Source: Beggiatoa leptomitoformis
GTDB taxonomy: Bacteria > Pseudomonadota > Gammaproteobacteria > Beggiatoales > Beggiatoaceae
Reading direction: 5' to 3'
Assembly: GCF_001305575.3 (NCBI RefSeq)
Contig: NZ_CP012373.2
Span: 248,001 to 312,000, forward strand
Length of the DNA: 64,000 bases
Under the pieces are notes generated by a model. The model made no database searches and had not been told where the DNA came from. It saw nothing but the letters and a program-made list of their open reading frames with translations. This document shows, one piece after another, positions 9,011 through 20,361 of the stretch (position 1 is the first letter of the stretch; every line of letters starts with the position of its first letter). Both the position numbers and the translations under genes were made by a program.

Positions 9011-12000
9011 TCACACAGCAGAGCAAACGATACGGTAAATCTGTTGAAGTTGCGATTTGCCTTTCAATTGTACAGGCGCGAGGGATTCAACAGGATATGT
9101 TAGCGACATATCTTCTATCGCATTAAAAATACTGTGTGAAAGAATAATTTCTCCACGACTGGCTAAGTTTACAAGGCGTGATGCAACATTCACTGTGTCC
9201 CCAATTACAGTATAATTCATATAGTTGGGTGAGCCTACGTTGCCGACAATAATTTCTCCTTTATTAATTCCAATGCCTAATCCAACGGTTACTTGATGTT
9301 GTTGATGCCATGCGTCACGGAGTGCAACAAAAGCGTGTTGCATGTCTAACGCGGCATGAATCGCCCGTTGTGGTGCATCTATTTGGTTAAACGGTACGCC
9401 AAAACCGATTAATAAACAATCACCTGCCATGTTAAAAATAGTGCCGTCATATTGATAGCCAATTTCTGTCAGCATGGTAAAAAATTCGTTTAATAAACTT
9501 ACAACATGAATGGGTTGTAATACTTCGGACATGGTGGTGAAACCACGCAAATCGGCAAACATAATCACACCATCTAAACGGTTTTGTTGATTAGCTAGTA
9601 CAATTTCTGCCTTTTCGGGGGTTGCAAGAATTTCGTCGACCAGTTTTGGAGAAACATAGCGTTTAAAAACACTTTTGAGTTGTAATTTTTGTGCTTCTTC
9701 TAGTTGGGTTCTGGCATATTGATAGCGTAATAGTGAGCGAATACGGGCAAGTAGCTCTTCTCGGTTAATGGGTTTGGAAATGAATTCATCTGCCCCTGCT
9801 TGAATGCCTTTAATTCGTTCTGTTCGTCCTTCTAGTGCGGTGAGTAAAACAACGGGGGTTAAGATGCTTTCATGACGGGATTTTATTTGTTGGCAAACTT
9901 CAAATCCATTCATTTCTGGCATCATTACGTCGGACAAAACGATGTTAGGTGATTGATTAATAACTAATTCAATTGCTTCTTGCCCTGTGCTAGCAACCAG
10001 CACATTGTAGCCCTCTTCCCGTAAATAGGCACTAACTAGTAAAGAATCATAGGGTTGGTCATCTACAACTAAAATCTTTACCTGGGCTGGGTCGGGGGTG
10101 CTTACTGTAAAGGTGGGTTGATTGTCTTCGCAAGCAATGGTGTTGCTTGTAGCAGGGATAACAGGAGCAGGCGGTGTTATTAATATTTCTAGTGCTTGTT
10201 TAGCCTGATAATAGGCTTCTAATAGTGTTTGTAACCCATTTGCTAATAAGTCAATTTGTTGATTACTTTTATAGTGTTCTAATTGTTGGCAAGCGTTGGC
10301 TAATTTGTGCAGTCCAAGATTGCTACTGTTTGCCTTAAAACTATGAATTAATCTGGTAATACTGACAGTATCTTTTTGTTCAACTGCTTGCTGCAACAGT
10401 TGAATGGCAACGTCGGATTCTTCAAGATAGCTTGTAATCAGTTCCAGCAGCAGTGCATGTTCATTGTCGCCAATAATGGTAGTTAATGTTTGTAAAACGA
10501 TATGTGCTAGTTGCTCACTAGTCTGTTTTTCCTCAATTAAGTTAACAGATTGTGTTGTCTTTATGGGCGAGGTGATGGACAAAAAAAAATGTTCAAGTAC
10601 TTGATGCACTTGTTGATATTCTGCTGCTAATTGTTGGATTTTTTCCGTTAGCCCTTGAGTTTGCCCTTGGCGGGTTTGGCTTTCAACTTGACGACATAAT
10701 TCTGCGAGTGCAACAGCACCAAGGCTTGCACTACTGGATTTTAAGCTGTGACTTGCCCGTTCAACCGTTTGTAAATCCATGGTAGCACTGGGATAAGTTT
10801 GCATATTCTTAACTAATTCTTGACTATCATGTAGATAGGTTTCAACGAGTTCTAGTAATAACGCTTGTTCATCACCAACTAATAGGGTTAATGCCTCAGT
10901 AATTTGTGTTTTTAGCGTGTCTAAATCAGTTGTTGTCACTAACGCAGATGTTTCAGTCGTCGGTGTGCCATGTGAAAAGGGTGGAAGTGGCGGACTGATT
11001 TCTAAGCCTAACAAGCTTTGTATTGCTTGTTTAACCTGATGATACTCACTGATAACTTTCTGTGTTTTTAATACAATATCAGTGCTATCCCCTTGTCGAC
11101 ATTGATATTCAACCTCTTTGCAAGAATCGGCTAGTTCTAAAACCCCCAAACTAGCACTACTTGATTTAAGGCTATGCGTCACTTGTGCAAGCAATGCCAT
11201 GTCAACTGCACTTGAATCGGCTATCGCGCTGTATAATTGCTCGATTAAGCTTTCTCCCCCATCTAAATAGGTGGTCATTAATTCTCGGATTAATTCAGGT
11301 TCATCATCACCAATTAAACTGGATAATGCCGTTTGGAGTTGTTCCTTCAGCAAAGAAAGTTGATTCATATCAGTCATTATTGTCGGTGTATTATTAATTA
11401 CAGTAGGTTGCTGAGACGTTTTTACTGGTGTAGTTGGTGTAGAAACCGTGAGTAATGGGGGTTCTACAGATTGTAATTGTAACCGTGAAGGACTACGCCA
11501 TAATGCAGCAACGAGTTCTTCGCGACGAATGGGTTTAGTTACATAATCATCCATGCCTGCCGCTAGGCATTTTTCCCGATATCCCTGTAAAGCATGAGCC
11601 GTCATTGCAACAATGTAAGGACGTTGTTCAAAATGTTGCCAGCGTTCACGAATTTGTTCTGTTGCTTCAAACCCGTCCATTTCAGGCATTTGTACGTCCA
11701 TTAAGATAGTATCATAATGTTGGCGCGCAACGGCCTCTACGGCTTCTTTACCATTACTAGCAATATCAACAGAGTAGCCGAGACGACGAAGTAAGTGAAT
11801 AGCAACTTTTTGATTTGTAAGATTATCCTCTGCTAATAAAATACGTAAAGGATGTTTCTTCGCCATGTCTTGGTCAGGAGAAGATAATTCAATGTGTTGA
11901 GAAGGATCTAGCGATTGCGGGCTAAAAACAGATTTTATAACCGTGAGTAATTGAGCGGCTTTAACAGGTTTAGTTAAATAGGCAGAAAACAGATGAGGGC

Positions 12001-13876
12001 TAATATCTGCATGATGTCTGCCCAATGAAGTCAACATAATAATGGGTAGTTCTTTAATATTATATGTTTTTCTGATTTCTTTTGTTAATGTCAACCCGTC
12101 CATTTCAGGCATTTGCATGTCTAAAATCACGAGGTCAAAGGGTATTGTGGATTGTTGTAGGCGATTTAAGGCTTCTTTCCCTGAAAAGGCTTCTTCTGCA
12201 GCCATTCCCCATTGTTGGGTTTGGAGTTTTAAAATACGTAAATTAGTCGCATTGTCATCAACAATCAGCAAATGTTTACCAACTAATTCAATCGGGATAC
12301 TGGGTATGGTGGTGTTTGGGTTTTCTCCAATGGTAGTGGTAATTGTAAAGTAAAAAGTTGATCCTTTGCCAATTTCACTATCTATCCAAATTTTACCTTT
12401 CATTAATTCGCATAGGTGTTTAGAGATAGCCAACCCTAATCCTGTACCGCCATATTTGCGTGTCATAGACGCATCAACTTGACTGAAAGATAAGAATAAA
12501 CGGTCTATGCGATCAGACGGGATACCGATGCCTGTATCTTTAACGGCAAAATATAATTCAATTTGATTGTCTGCTTGTTGCGCGGGTAAAAGCCGAGCAG
12601 AAACCATAACGACAACTTCACCTTGTTCGGTAAATTTTACTGCATTGGTTAATAAGTTGACTAAAACCTGACGTAAGCGGGTTAAATCACCGCATAAGTA
12701 ATCAGGTATTTGTTGTGCCTCATGGTCAAAAAACGCCGTGAGTTCTAAGTTTTTCTCGGCGGCGCGTGGTGCGACTAAATCCAGTGCAGATTCAACACAT
12801 TCACGTAGATTAAATAAATTTTCTTCTAATTCTAACTTACCTGCATCAATTTTAGAAAAATCTAAAATATCATTGATTAAGCAGAGTAATGTATCACTAC
12901 TGGTGCGAATAGTTTCGACAAAATCGCGTTGTTGCGCACTTAATGGGGTTTCTTGTAATAAACCCGCCATACCAATGACAGCATTCATGGGAGTGCGGAT
13001 TTCATGACTCATATTTGCCAAAAATTCACTTTTGGTTTGACTGGCTGCTTCTGCAACTTCTTTTGCTTCTTGTAAGTCTTGAACGGTTTTTTCCAGCTCC
13101 TTATTTGTTAAGGATAGTTCTGCCGTTCGTAAGTTTACTTGTTCTTCTAAATGTTCACGGTGTTTAGCTAACATTTGGTCGCGTTTTTGAATTTGCGCCA
13201 ACATATTGTTAAACCCTTTTACTAATAAGCCCAATTCGTCATTACTGTAAGCACGTGCGCGAATACTATAATCCCCTTGTCGACCAACAACGCTGGTTGT
13301 TTCCACAAGGTGTAATATTGGACGGGAAATTAAGGGCTGTAAAAAGGTAGAAACACCGAATGCGAGTAAAGAACAAATTAATAAAATGATTAAGATAATC
13401 ACAGCGTATTCAAGCAATAAGCTATTAATACGCCCTAAATCTGATTGAATATATAACGCGCCGATAGTTTTATTTTTAAAAACAATATCTTCAAATATAT
13501 CCAGATGATTTGATTTAAATTGGTAATTAGTTGCTTCAACAGGGGGCGGGTCAAAGGAAATTGACTCGTTGCGTTGATACGTCGCAAAGACTGCTCCGCT
13601 TTGGTCATAAATCACTGCGGCCGTGACATTTGGCTCAAAACTTAATGAGGCTAAAGAGTCTTTTGCCGCTTCAGGTGCAAGAAAAATAAGTGGAGCTGCG
13701 CTATTTGCGCCTAATACTTTAGCCAATACGGTGTAATCACGTATCATGGCTGTGCGTAGAGAGTTGACCTCGTTCATCGCAAAAAAGGTTGAGGCAACGA
13801 GCAATGCGACCACATTAGTCAACATTGTGATGAAGACTAATTTATGACGAATGGATAAGTTAGCAAACGCTCGCAT
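9011..13876 (-). CDS. Giant hybrid kinase: CHASE8-like sensor, HAMP, kinase, three receivers, three HPt, nucleotide cyclase
   Basis: A 1621-residue protein. Order: transmembrane segment near residues 13-33, a CHASE8-like periplasmic domain to about 150, a second transmembrane segment near 157-180, HAMP, coiled coil, HisKA with His291 (SHEIRTPMN), HATPase, receiver 1 (Asp586), receiver 2 (Asp727), HPt domains with His901, His1043 and His1178 ([11 protein letters not shown] twice, [11 protein letters not shown]), receiver 3 (Asp1316), and a class III adenylate/guanylate cyclase domain. The cyclase keeps both metal aspartates (Asp1442 in FADLRGF, Asp1486 in GDCL) and the N-x-x-x-R pair (NVASRL). 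The lysine usually found before GD is Asn. It follows the YfiR-like gene by 6 bases, matching the known pairing of YfiR with CHASE8 sensors. The output is probably cyclic nucleotide controlled by phosphorelay. Confidence 0.92.
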   Translation of the reverse strand: MRAFANLSIRHKLVFITMLTNVVALLVASTFFAMNEVNSLRTAMIRDYTVLAKVLGANSAAPLIFLAPEAAKDSLASLSFEPNVTAAVIYDQSGAVFATYQRNESISFDPPPVEATNYQFKSNHLDIFEDIVFKNKTIGALYIQSDLGRINSLLLEYAVIILIILLICSLLAFGVSTFLQPLISRPILHLVETTSVVGRQGDYSIRARAYSNDELGLLVKGFNNMLAQIQKRDQMLAKHREHLEEQVNLRTAELSLTNKELEKTVQDLQEAKEVAEAASQTKSEFLANMSHEIRTPMNAVIGMAGLLQETPLSAQQRDFVETIRTSSDTLLCLINDILDFSKIDAGKLELEENLFNLRECVESALDLVAPRAAEKNLELTAFFDHEAQQIPDYLCGDLTRLRQVLVNLLTNAVKFTEQGEVVVMVSARLLPAQQADNQIELYFAVKDTGIGIPSDRIDRLFLSFSQVDASMTRKYGGTGLGLAISKHLCELMKGKIWIDSEIGKGSTFYFTITTTIGENPNTTIPSIPIELVGKHLLIVDDNATNLRILKLQTQQWGMAAEEAFSGKEALNRLQQSTIPFDLVILDMQMPEMDGLTLTKEIRKTYNIKELPIIMLTSLGRHHADISPHLFSAYLTKPVKAAQLLTVIKSVFSPQSLDPSQHIELSSPDQDMAKKHPLRILLAEDNLTNQKVAIHLLRRLGYSVDIASNGKEAVEAVARQHYDTILMDVQMPEMDGFEATEQIRERWQHFEQRPYIVAMTAHALQGYREKCLAAGMDDYVTKPIRREELVAALWRSPSRLQLQSVEPPLLTVSTPTTPVKTSQQPTVINNTPTIMTDMNQLSLLKEQLQTALSSLIGDDEPELIRELMTTYLDGGESLIEQLYSAIADSSAVDMALLAQVTHSLKSSSASLGVLELADSCKEVEYQCRQGDSTDIVLKTQKVISEYHQVKQAIQSLLGLEISPPLPPFSHGTPTTETSALVTTTDLDTLKTQITEALTLLVGDEQALLLELVETYLHDSQELVKNMQTYPSATMDLQTVERASHSLKSSSASLGAVALAELCRQVESQTRQGQTQGLTEKIQQLAAEYQQVHQVLEHFFLSITSPIKTTQSVNLIEEKQTSEQLAHIVLQTLTTIIGDNEHALLLELITSYLEESDVAIQLLQQAVEQKDTVSITRLIHSFKANSSNLGLHKLANACQQLEHYKSNQQIDLLANGLQTLLEAYYQAKQALEILITPPAPVIPATSNTIACEDNQPTFTVSTPDPAQVKILVVDDQPYDSLLVSAYLREEGYNVLVASTGQEAIELVINQSPNIVLSDVMMPEMNGFEVCQQIKSRHESILTPVVLLTALEGRTERIKGIQAGADEFISKPINREELLARIRSLLRYQYARTQLEEAQKLQLKSVFKRYVSPKLVDEILATPEKAEIVLANQQNRLDGVIMFADLRGFTTMSEVLQPIHVVSLLNEFFTMLTEIGYQYDGTIFNMAGDCLLIGFGVPFNQIDAPQRAIHAALDMQHAFVALRDAWHQQHQVTVGLGIGINKGEIIVGNVGSPNYMNYTVIGDTVNVASRLVNLASRGEIILSHSIFNAIEDMSLTYPVESLAPVQLKGKSQLQQIYRIVCSAV

Positions 13877-13882
13877 TAGACA

Positions 13883-14443
13883 TTAATCTCGTAAAGGACG
13901 CATGATTTTGGAAAGACGAAGCAAGTTAGCATCCGCTTTCATTCCTGCTGCTTCGAGTTTATCGGGATTTATGGCTAACCGAATTTTATTATCTACTGTG
14001 AAAAACTCTATCATGCCACCTCGCAAAACAAAATCGGGTATATCGCTGACTGTTAAGACGGAATAAGAGTCTAACAACGCCAATAAGTCTTCTAGTTGAA
14101 TCTGGGCTGATTGACCGATAAATAAGATATGACAGTTATTAATTGTCGCTGTGTTTAATAAGCGTACTGCCTTTATTTTTCTATCTTTGGCATTTTGGTT
14201 TTTTAAAAGATTATCTAACACTTCTTCAAAAGGGTCAGTGCCAAAAATACAAACTTGAAAAGTTTGTGTGCTGTCAGTAAATGCGGTAGAAGGCCAACTG
14301 ATGAAATTAGCAAAATTATATAAAAAAGCTGCTTTTACCTGATATTCAGTTGCAACAGTTGGCGTAGCAAAACAGGCATAAGGTAAACAACTTCCTAATA
14401 GAAAAAACAAGAGCTGTAGTTGAAATGATAACTTTGAAATCAC
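13883..14443 (-). CDS. YfiR-like periplasmic protein (DUF4154)
   Basis: A 186-residue exported protein with a signal peptide ending near residue 26 (CFA-TP) and the family blocks EYQVKAAFLYNFANFISWP, FQVCIFGTDPF, CHILFIG, VLTVSDIPDF and GGMIEFF. YfiR of Pseudomonas is a periplasmic repressor of the diguanylate cyclase YfiN, acting through its CHASE8 domain. Here the partner is encoded 6 bases downstream and is a kinase-cyclase rather than a GGDEF protein. The protein therefore probably gates that sensor, by inference from gene order and domain match. Confidence 0.88.
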   Translation of the reverse strand: MISKLSFQLQLLFFLLGSCLPYACFATPTVATEYQVKAAFLYNFANFISWPSTAFTDSTQTFQVCIFGTDPFEEVLDNLLKNQNAKDRKIKAVRLLNTATINNCHILFIGQSAQIQLEDLLALLDSYSVLTVSDIPDFVLRGGMIEFFTVDNKIRLAINPDKLEAAGMKADANLLRLSKIMRPLRD

Positions 14444-14689
14444 GACATTTCTCAGTGGGCAATTAATTGGTGGCTGACGTGATGAACGTGATGAGAGAGT
14501 GTAGTCACGCTATAAACCTGTCTATTGTACTGGATTCTTTTAGTTTATTGACCAATAAAATAGTTAGATTATAAATTATCAGGTGAATTTTATTTATAAA
14601 CAATTTATTAGCATAGTAATTTGTCACAGTTTGAGGACAAAATAGCACGCTGTTGGCACACTCAAAAAATGCACAATCCTGTTAATCAG

Positions 14690-15322
14690 TTATGGCGTTG
14701 AATACTGTAAACGATTGTGAAGGTTTCTAATTAAATTAATTGCTTCTTCTCCTCTACCCGCCTGATAAGCTAATTCGGCTGCTTGTAGGGTTGCTAATTG
14801 ATCACTATTTAATTGAGTTTGATGATTACGTACTGCCACGATGAGTAAATTAGCTTGTTCAAGGTAAAATAGATTTAAATAATCACGTCCTTCGCGGGAA
14901 AAAATTTCTACTAAAGAGAGACTGTCATCAATTGCACCTTCTTGTGCGCTAGCCTTTGCCTTTTGTAAAATAATTTCTATGTGCGCAGGTTGTAAGCCTA
15001 AATTAACTAATCGCTCCCACATTTCCCCAGCCCGATCTAAGGCAATTGTGACATTATGCGCCCCAACGGCTTGTTCTTTTGCTCGAACCGCTGCATAACG
15101 CGCTTGATTCATATTCCCACTTTCTAAATTTTGTTCTGCTTCTAACAAACTTTCTTTTGCTGCTTCTAGTTTATAAAGTGCATAACGCTCTGCTTGTATA
15201 TCTTGCGCCGCCTTTAAGGCTTGACGAGCATCACTCATTTCTTGAATAGGTACACTCGCACAACCCCCCATTGTCAATAAAAAGAGCATTAAAGTACCAA
15301 GTGACTGGGGTACGGTTCGCAT
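14690..15322 (-). CDS. DUF4398-type lipoprotein
   Basis: A 210-residue protein with a lipoprotein signal (LLTMGGC-A, lipid cysteine at residue 21) and a mature part that is nearly all helix, with the pattern MSDARQALKAAQ, AKESLLEAEQNLESG, ARYAAVRAKEQA typical of DUF4398 domains. It is probably anchored in the outer membrane facing the periplasm. The second half, with TPR-like helical pairs (AELAYQAGRGEEAINLI), may mediate protein contacts. It is separated from the yfiR-like gene by about 245 bases and is probably its own unit. The biochemical role is unknown. Confidence 0.75.
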   Translation of the reverse strand: MRTVPQSLGTLMLFLLTMGGCASVPIQEMSDARQALKAAQDIQAERYALYKLEAAKESLLEAEQNLESGNMNQARYAAVRAKEQAVGAHNVTIALDRAGEMWERLVNLGLQPAHIEIILQKAKASAQEGAIDDSLSLVEIFSREGRDYLNLFYLEQANLLIVAVRNHQTQLNSDQLATLQAAELAYQAGRGEEAINLIRNLHNRLQYSTP

Positions 15323-16305
<983 letters not shown>

Positions 16306-16354
16306 CAAATAAAGATTGTCTGCATCAGAATGTTCAAACAAGATAAATTTAACA

Positions 16355-17116
16355 ATGACACTACTCGATAGCCTACTGTTGGTCATAGCGGCATTAATGG
16401 CTGGTGCATTAAATAGCATTGCAGGGGGAGGCACATTTTTCACTTTTCCCGTTTTATTAGCGATAGGCGTACCACCTGTTATCGCCAATGCTAGCAACGT
16501 CGTCGCGCTCTGCCCTGCGAGCATTGCGAGTGCTTGGGCATATCACCACGAACTCCGACAACCCACATTAAACCTCATTCCTTTACTCTCCATCGCCTTA
16601 TGTGGGGGCGTTATTGGGGGCGTATTACTCCTAAGCATTGAAGAGGCTTTATTTGTAAATTTAATTCCCTACCTTATCTTATTAGCAACGCTCCTATTCG
16701 CATTCAGTGACAGACTCAGAAAAGTCTTACACCACTCACACCACTCGACAAGCTCTCGCTTGCAACGCCAACTATTTGATAAAACATTACAACTAATGAC
16801 TGCAATATATGGCGGGTTTTTTGGTGCAGGTTTGGGCATTATGCTACTGGGAACGCTTGCAATCAGTCGTCAAGACGACTTACACACCCTAAACGCCTTA
16901 AAAAACATCCTATCCGCTGTTATTTATAGCGTTGCCGTTATCACCTTCATACTTGCAAACGCAGTGAGCTGGTCACATACCCTAATAATGATGGCAGGCT
17001 CTATTATTGGTGGATATGCAGGTGTTAGCCTCGCCCGTCGCCTTCCGCCCCTTTATTTAAAACGCTTTATTGTCCTTGTTGGGACGGGGCTGACTTTTTA
17101 TTATTTTCTTCGCTAA
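16355..17116 (+). CDS. TSUP-family membrane transporter (TauE/SafE type)
   Basis: A 253-residue membrane protein with about eight hydrophobic segments and the family signatures AGALNSIAGGGTFFTFPVLL near the N-terminus and the repeated half-motif YGGFFGAGLGIMLLG in the second half. TSUP proteins export or import small sulfur-containing or organic anions such as sulfite, sulfoacetate or thiosulfate; the substrate cannot be read from sequence. I chose ATG 16355 over a TTG 39 bases upstream because the first membrane segment then begins directly after a short polar start. It lies 49 bases after wrbA and 26 before tsaE. Confidence 0.85.
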   Translation: MTLLDSLLLVIAALMAGALNSIAGGGTFFTFPVLLAIGVPPVIANASNVVALCPASIASAWAYHHELRQPTLNLIPLLSIALCGGVIGGVLLLSIEEALFVNLIPYLILLATLLFAFSDRLRKVLHHSHHSTSSRLQRQLFDKTLQLMTAIYGGFFGAGLGIMLLGTLAISRQDDLHTLNALKNILSAVIYSVAVITFILANAVSWSHTLIMMAGSIIGGYAGVSLARRLPPLYLKRFIVLVGTGLTFYYFLR

Positions 17117-17142
17117 TCTTCCTTAAAAAGGCAACCGCCCGC

Positions 17143-17601
17143 ATGTTTACCACACAACTGATAGACTCGGCCCAAACGATGGCGCAATGGGGCAAAAAAC
17201 TGGCGTTAATTTGTCCACCACAACTAACCATACACCTGATTGGCGAACTTGGAGCGGGAAAAACAACCTTTGTGCGCGGCTTTATCAATGCGTTAGGACA
17301 TCAAGGCATCGTCAAAAGCCCTACCTACACCCTTGTAGAACCCTACAAATTACCGACACACCAACTCTATCACTTTGACCTCTACCGCCTGACAGACCCA
17401 GAAGAATTAGAATACATGGGTATCAGAGATTATTTAGCAGAAACCGCTGTTTGCGTCTTTGAATGGGCAGAACGGGGCGGTGCTTTACTCGGTACGCCCG
17501 ATTTGGTCATAGAATTGCATTACCGCACAATAACCAGCCGTGAACTTAACATTACCGCACAAACCCCCGCAGGAAAAATCACCTTAGCCCAACTGACATA
17601 A
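17143..17601 (+). CDS. tsaE: tRNA threonylcarbamoyladenosine biosynthesis ATPase TsaE
   Basis: A 152-residue protein with a Walker A motif GELGAGKTTFVRG, the KSPTYTLVEPY block, LYHFDLYRL and VFEWAERGG, all TsaE signatures. TsaE is the ATPase that with TsaB and TsaD forms the complex adding threonylcarbamoyl to A37 of tRNAs reading ANN codons. Length is normal for the family. In many gammaproteobacteria it is followed by an amidase and mutL; here an OmpA-type lipoprotein gene follows after 127 bases. Confidence 0.92.
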   Translation: MFTTQLIDSAQTMAQWGKKLALICPPQLTIHLIGELGAGKTTFVRGFINALGHQGIVKSPTYTLVEPYKLPTHQLYHFDLYRLTDPEELEYMGIRDYLAETAVCVFEWAERGGALLGTPDLVIELHYRTITSRELNITAQTPAGKITLAQLT

Positions 17602-17728
17602 ACACATTGAATATAAACAAATCGTCAGCAATATTGCCTATAGTGCTTTTCTTATGTATGGATTTACCCCTAAGTAAAACCGATTACAATGGCCGTTTTA
17701 CCCCTATTTATTATCACAAGAGGTTTTT

Positions 17729-18433
17729 ATGAAATTGACACATATCATGGTTGCCGCAATGGTTTCCGCGCTCATTCTTTCAGGATGTGGCGCAAGTAGC
17801 CAAACCAAGACTGTTGGCGCAGGTGCTGGGATTGGCGCAGTTGCAGGCGGTGTATTAGGCGGTGTGATTGGACACCAATCAGGTAACAAAAAAGAAGGCG
17901 CGATTATTGGCGCAGTTGCTGGCACTATGTTAGGTGCGTTTATCGGACAACGCATGAGTCAACAAACCGAAGAACTAGAAAAAGTACCCGGTGTTGAAAC
18001 CGTCAACTACGACAAAGAACAACAAAAAATTGAAGCCCGCATGAAGATTTTATTCGACTGGGATAAATCCGACATCAAGGCAAGCGAATCCATCAAACTT
18101 GACGAACTGGCGCAAGTATTCTCCAAATATCCTGAAAACATCGTTACTATTGAAGGTCATACCGACAGTGATGGCACAGACGCATATAACAAAGACCTGT
18201 CTGAACGTCGTGCGGGTGCAGTAGAACTATTCTTACGGAGAAAAAATATCGGTATTTCTAGTTTAAGTTCTATGGGTTACGGTGAATCTATGCCGATTGC
18301 CTCCAATTCAACCGCTGCGGGTAAAGCACAAAATCGTCGTGTAGAAATCAAAATTTCTGTTGACCAAAAACGTGCTGAACAACTACAACAACAATCACAA
18401 GGTCAACAACCTCAATTGTTACAACCGCAATAA
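17729..18433 (+). CDS. OmpA-family lipoprotein with glycine-zipper segment
   Basis: A 234-residue lipoprotein: signal peptide ending in ILSGC (lipid cysteine at residue 20), then a glycine-zipper membrane-interacting segment (AGAGIGAVAGGVLGGVIGH and AIIGAVAGTMLGAFIG, residues about 30-75), then a C-terminal OmpA-like peptidoglycan-binding domain with IEGHTDSDGTDAYNKDLSERRA and NRRVEI. The tail is Gln-rich. It probably tethers the outer membrane to the cell wall. A strong terminator follows at 18464, so the gene is a transcription end. Confidence 0.88.
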   Translation: MKLTHIMVAAMVSALILSGCGASSQTKTVGAGAGIGAVAGGVLGGVIGHQSGNKKEGAIIGAVAGTMLGAFIGQRMSQQTEELEKVPGVETVNYDKEQQKIEARMKILFDWDKSDIKASESIKLDELAQVFSKYPENIVTIEGHTDSDGTDAYNKDLSERRAGAVELFLRRKNIGISSLSSMGYGESMPIASNSTAAGKAQNRRVEIKISVDQKRAEQLQQQSQGQQPQLLQPQ

Positions 18434-18463
18434 TAGCAAACCGAAAGTAATAATCATTTTATT

Positions 18464-18502
18464 ACGGATAACTTTATATTATATGAAGTTATCCGTTTTT
18501 TT
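18464..18502 (+). terminator. Rho-independent terminator
   Basis: An 11-base perfect stem (ACGGATAACTT at 18464-18474, complement at 18486-18496) with an 11-base loop, followed by seven T residues. It lies 30 bases after the stop of the OmpA-type lipoprotein gene. Confidence 0.88.
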
Positions 18503-18508
18503 ATGCAA

Positions 18509-18582
18509 TATAACCCACACCAGAATGCACAGAATTATCAAAACCAACAACATTTAAAGACGAAAAACAGTTGTTAGACGCT
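18509..18582. repeat. 74-base direct repeat, copy 1
   Basis: This copy and the one at 18798-18871 match over about 74 bases (both contain CCACACCAGAATGCACAG and end GTTGTTAGACGCT), with one mismatch that I can see. They flank the nested palindrome at 18588-18734. The first copy starts right after the T-tract of a terminator. Confidence 0.85.
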
Positions 18583-18587
18583 GTCTA

Positions 18588-18734
18588 TTGCTCGTTACCA
18601 AGTTTCACTTGGTAATGCCTATTCGCCAAGCTCTGCTTGGCGGGTACTTGAACGTCCCACGCTTAAGTCCGCTTGTACTCGGCAAGCGGAGCTTGCAAGG
18701 CAGGCATTACCAAGCAGAGCTTGGTAACGAGCAA
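18588..18734. repeat. 147-base nested palindrome (GTTACCAAG family)
   Basis: The ends are long inverted repeats: the left arm begins TTGCTCGTTACCAAG and continues CTTGGTAATGCCT, and the right arm is its complement except for the 5-base inner loops. Each arm is itself a hairpin (CCAAG/CTTGG). The centre holds further small hairpins (GCCAAG/CTTGGC, CCGCTTG/CAAGCGG). No coding capacity. It resembles a MITE or REP-type element of the same family as 38469-38581. Confidence 0.8.
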
Positions 18735-18797
18735 ATTGTTCTATTGATGCGCTCTTTTTACTGATATTCTATTTAATCTTTTTATAGTACTGTTGCT

Positions 18798-18871
18798 TAT
18801 AACCCACACCAGAATGCACAGAATTATCAAAACCAACAACATTTAAGGACGAAAAACAGTTGTTAGACGCT
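18798..18871. repeat. 74-base direct repeat, copy 2
   Basis: Second copy of the repeat at 18509-18582, with one difference (AAGGACG here, AAAGACG there). It lies about 350 bases upstream of the hydrogenase operon; the 300 bases after it are very AT-rich and non-coding. Confidence 0.85.
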
Positions 18872-19096
18872 ACCTATTTTTTTCATTGTGCATATTACCC
18901 ATGCAAATTAATCATTTTTTGTATAAAAAGAAAAAATAGACTTGTTTTAATAAAAAAAATACTAACTTTCAATTAGTAATACTAATAATTATTTCAAGAC
19001 ACAAAAAATACCCTATCATTTAAATCAACTATTAAAATAAACTAAAGTGACATAACAAAATAAAAAATAACCATTTTTTTATTAAAAAAATTAAGA

Positions 19097-19126
19097 TTGA
19101 TTAACTAGGTTAAACTTCTTTATAGT
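19097..19126 (+). promoter_or_regulatory. Candidate sigma70 promoter of the hydrogenase operon
   Basis: TTGATT at 19097-19102 and TATAGT at 19121-19126, with an 18-base spacer, in an AT-rich region about 95 bases before the small-subunit start. I found no GG-N10-GC sigma54 pattern here, which is used by some uptake hydrogenases. Given the AT richness, a chance match is possible. Confidence 0.35.
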
Positions 19127-19221
19127 TAGCGTTTTATTATGTGAATTCATTCCCGTCTTATAGATTGACGAAAAATGGTTAGTACATAGCAATTTCAAAA
19201 ACATCTATTAGGAAAACCACC

Positions 19222-20361
19222 ATGTCCACAATTGATACCTATTACGAGGTGATGCGGCGACAAGGCATCACTCGGCGGAGCTTCCTCAAGTTTTGCAGTT
19301 TAACGGCGGCAGCACTAGGGCTAGGACCCGAATACATTGGACAAATCGCGCACGCGATGGAAACAAAACCGCGCACGCCCGTTATTTGGCTACACGGTTT
19401 AGAATGCACGTGTTGCTCAGAATCGTTTATTCGCTCCGCCCATCCGCTTGCTAAGGATGTGGTGTTATCCATGCTATCGCTAGATTATGACGATACTCTC
19501 ATGGCCTCCGCAGGACACCAAGCAGAAGCCTGTTTGGAAGAAACCATTGCAAAATATAAAGGTAATTACATTCTTGCTGTAGAAGGAAATCCCCCGCTAA
19601 ATGAAGATGGTATGTACTGCATTATTGGCGGTAAACCCTTTGTCGAACAACTAAAACGTGCCGCAGAAGGCGCGAAAGCCGTTATTGCATGGGGTTCTTG
19701 CGCATCTTGGGGCTGTGTTCAAGCGGCAAAACCCAATCCAACCCAAGCAACCCCCGTACATAAAGTTATTTTAGATAAACCCGTTATTAAAATTCCGGGC
19801 TGTCCACCGATTGCTGAAGTCATGACGGGCGTGATTACCTACATGCTGACCTTTGGTCGTCTGCCAGAATTAGACCGTCAAGGTCGTCCTAAAATGTTCT
19901 ATGGACAACGGATTCATGATAAATGCTACCGTCGCCCCCACTTTGACGCTGGTCAATACGTAGAAGCATGGGACGATGAAAACGCCCGTAAAGGCTACTG
20001 TTTGTACAAAGTCGGCTGTAAAGGGCCAACCACTTACAACGCCTGTTCTACCGTGCGCTGGAATGAAGGCGTTTCCTTCCCGATTGGCTCAGGACATGGC
20101 TGTATTGGCTGTTCTGAAGATGGCTTTTGGGATAAAGGCTCATTCTACGACCGTGTCACCGATGTAGGACATTACATTGATGGTGCTGCAAAAATGGGCG
20201 AACACATCGGCGTAGAAGCGACGGCAGACAAAGTAGGTATGGCAGCAGCAGGCGTGGTTGGTGGTGCAATTGTTGCCCATATCGCGGCAACTGCGATTCA
20301 ACGCGCCCGTAAAGGCGGTCAGCAAGCAGAAATAGAACCCGTAGAAAGGAGTGAGCAATAA
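19222..20361 (+). CDS. hupS: Uptake [NiFe]-hydrogenase small subunit
   Basis: A 379-residue precursor that carries the electron-transfer iron-sulfur clusters of a membrane-bound hydrogenase. It has a Tat signal (TRRSFLKFC, residues about 17-25), the proximal-cluster block [31 protein letters not shown], and the C-terminal cluster region with [18 protein letters not shown], and [14 protein letters not shown]. The C-terminal tail holds a hydrophobic stretch ([18 protein letters not shown]) that would anchor it in the membrane. Cysteine spacing fits group 1 uptake enzymes. The stop overlaps the start of the large subunit (TAATG), so they are translationally coupled. Confidence 0.95.
   Translation: MSTIDTYYEVMRRQGITRRSFLKFCSLTAAALGLGPEYIGQIAHAMETKPRTPVIWLHGLECTCCSESFIRSAHPLAKDVVLSMLSLDYDDTLMASAGHQAEACLEETIAKYKGNYILAVEGNPPLNEDGMYCIIGGKPFVEQLKRAAEGAKAVIAWGSCASWGCVQAAKPNPTQATPVHKVILDKPVIKIPGCPPIAEVMTGVITYMLTFGRLPELDRQGRPKMFYGQRIHDKCYRRPHFDAGQYVEAWDDENARKGYCLYKVGCKGPTTYNACSTVRWNEGVSFPIGSGHGCIGCSEDGFWDKGSFYDRVTDVGHYIDGAAKMGEHIGVEATADKVGMAAAGVVGGAIVAHIAATAIQRARKGGQQAEIEPVERSEQ

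Noticed and set aside
18588-18734. Nested palindrome as a CRISPR fragment or attenuator
   Set aside because: There is no repeat-spacer periodicity, and a terminator separates it from the upstream gene while the next gene starts about 490 bases away.
18871-19221. Sigma54 promoter before the hydrogenase genes
   Set aside because: No GG-N10-GC pattern was found in this stretch; only a weak sigma70-like match.
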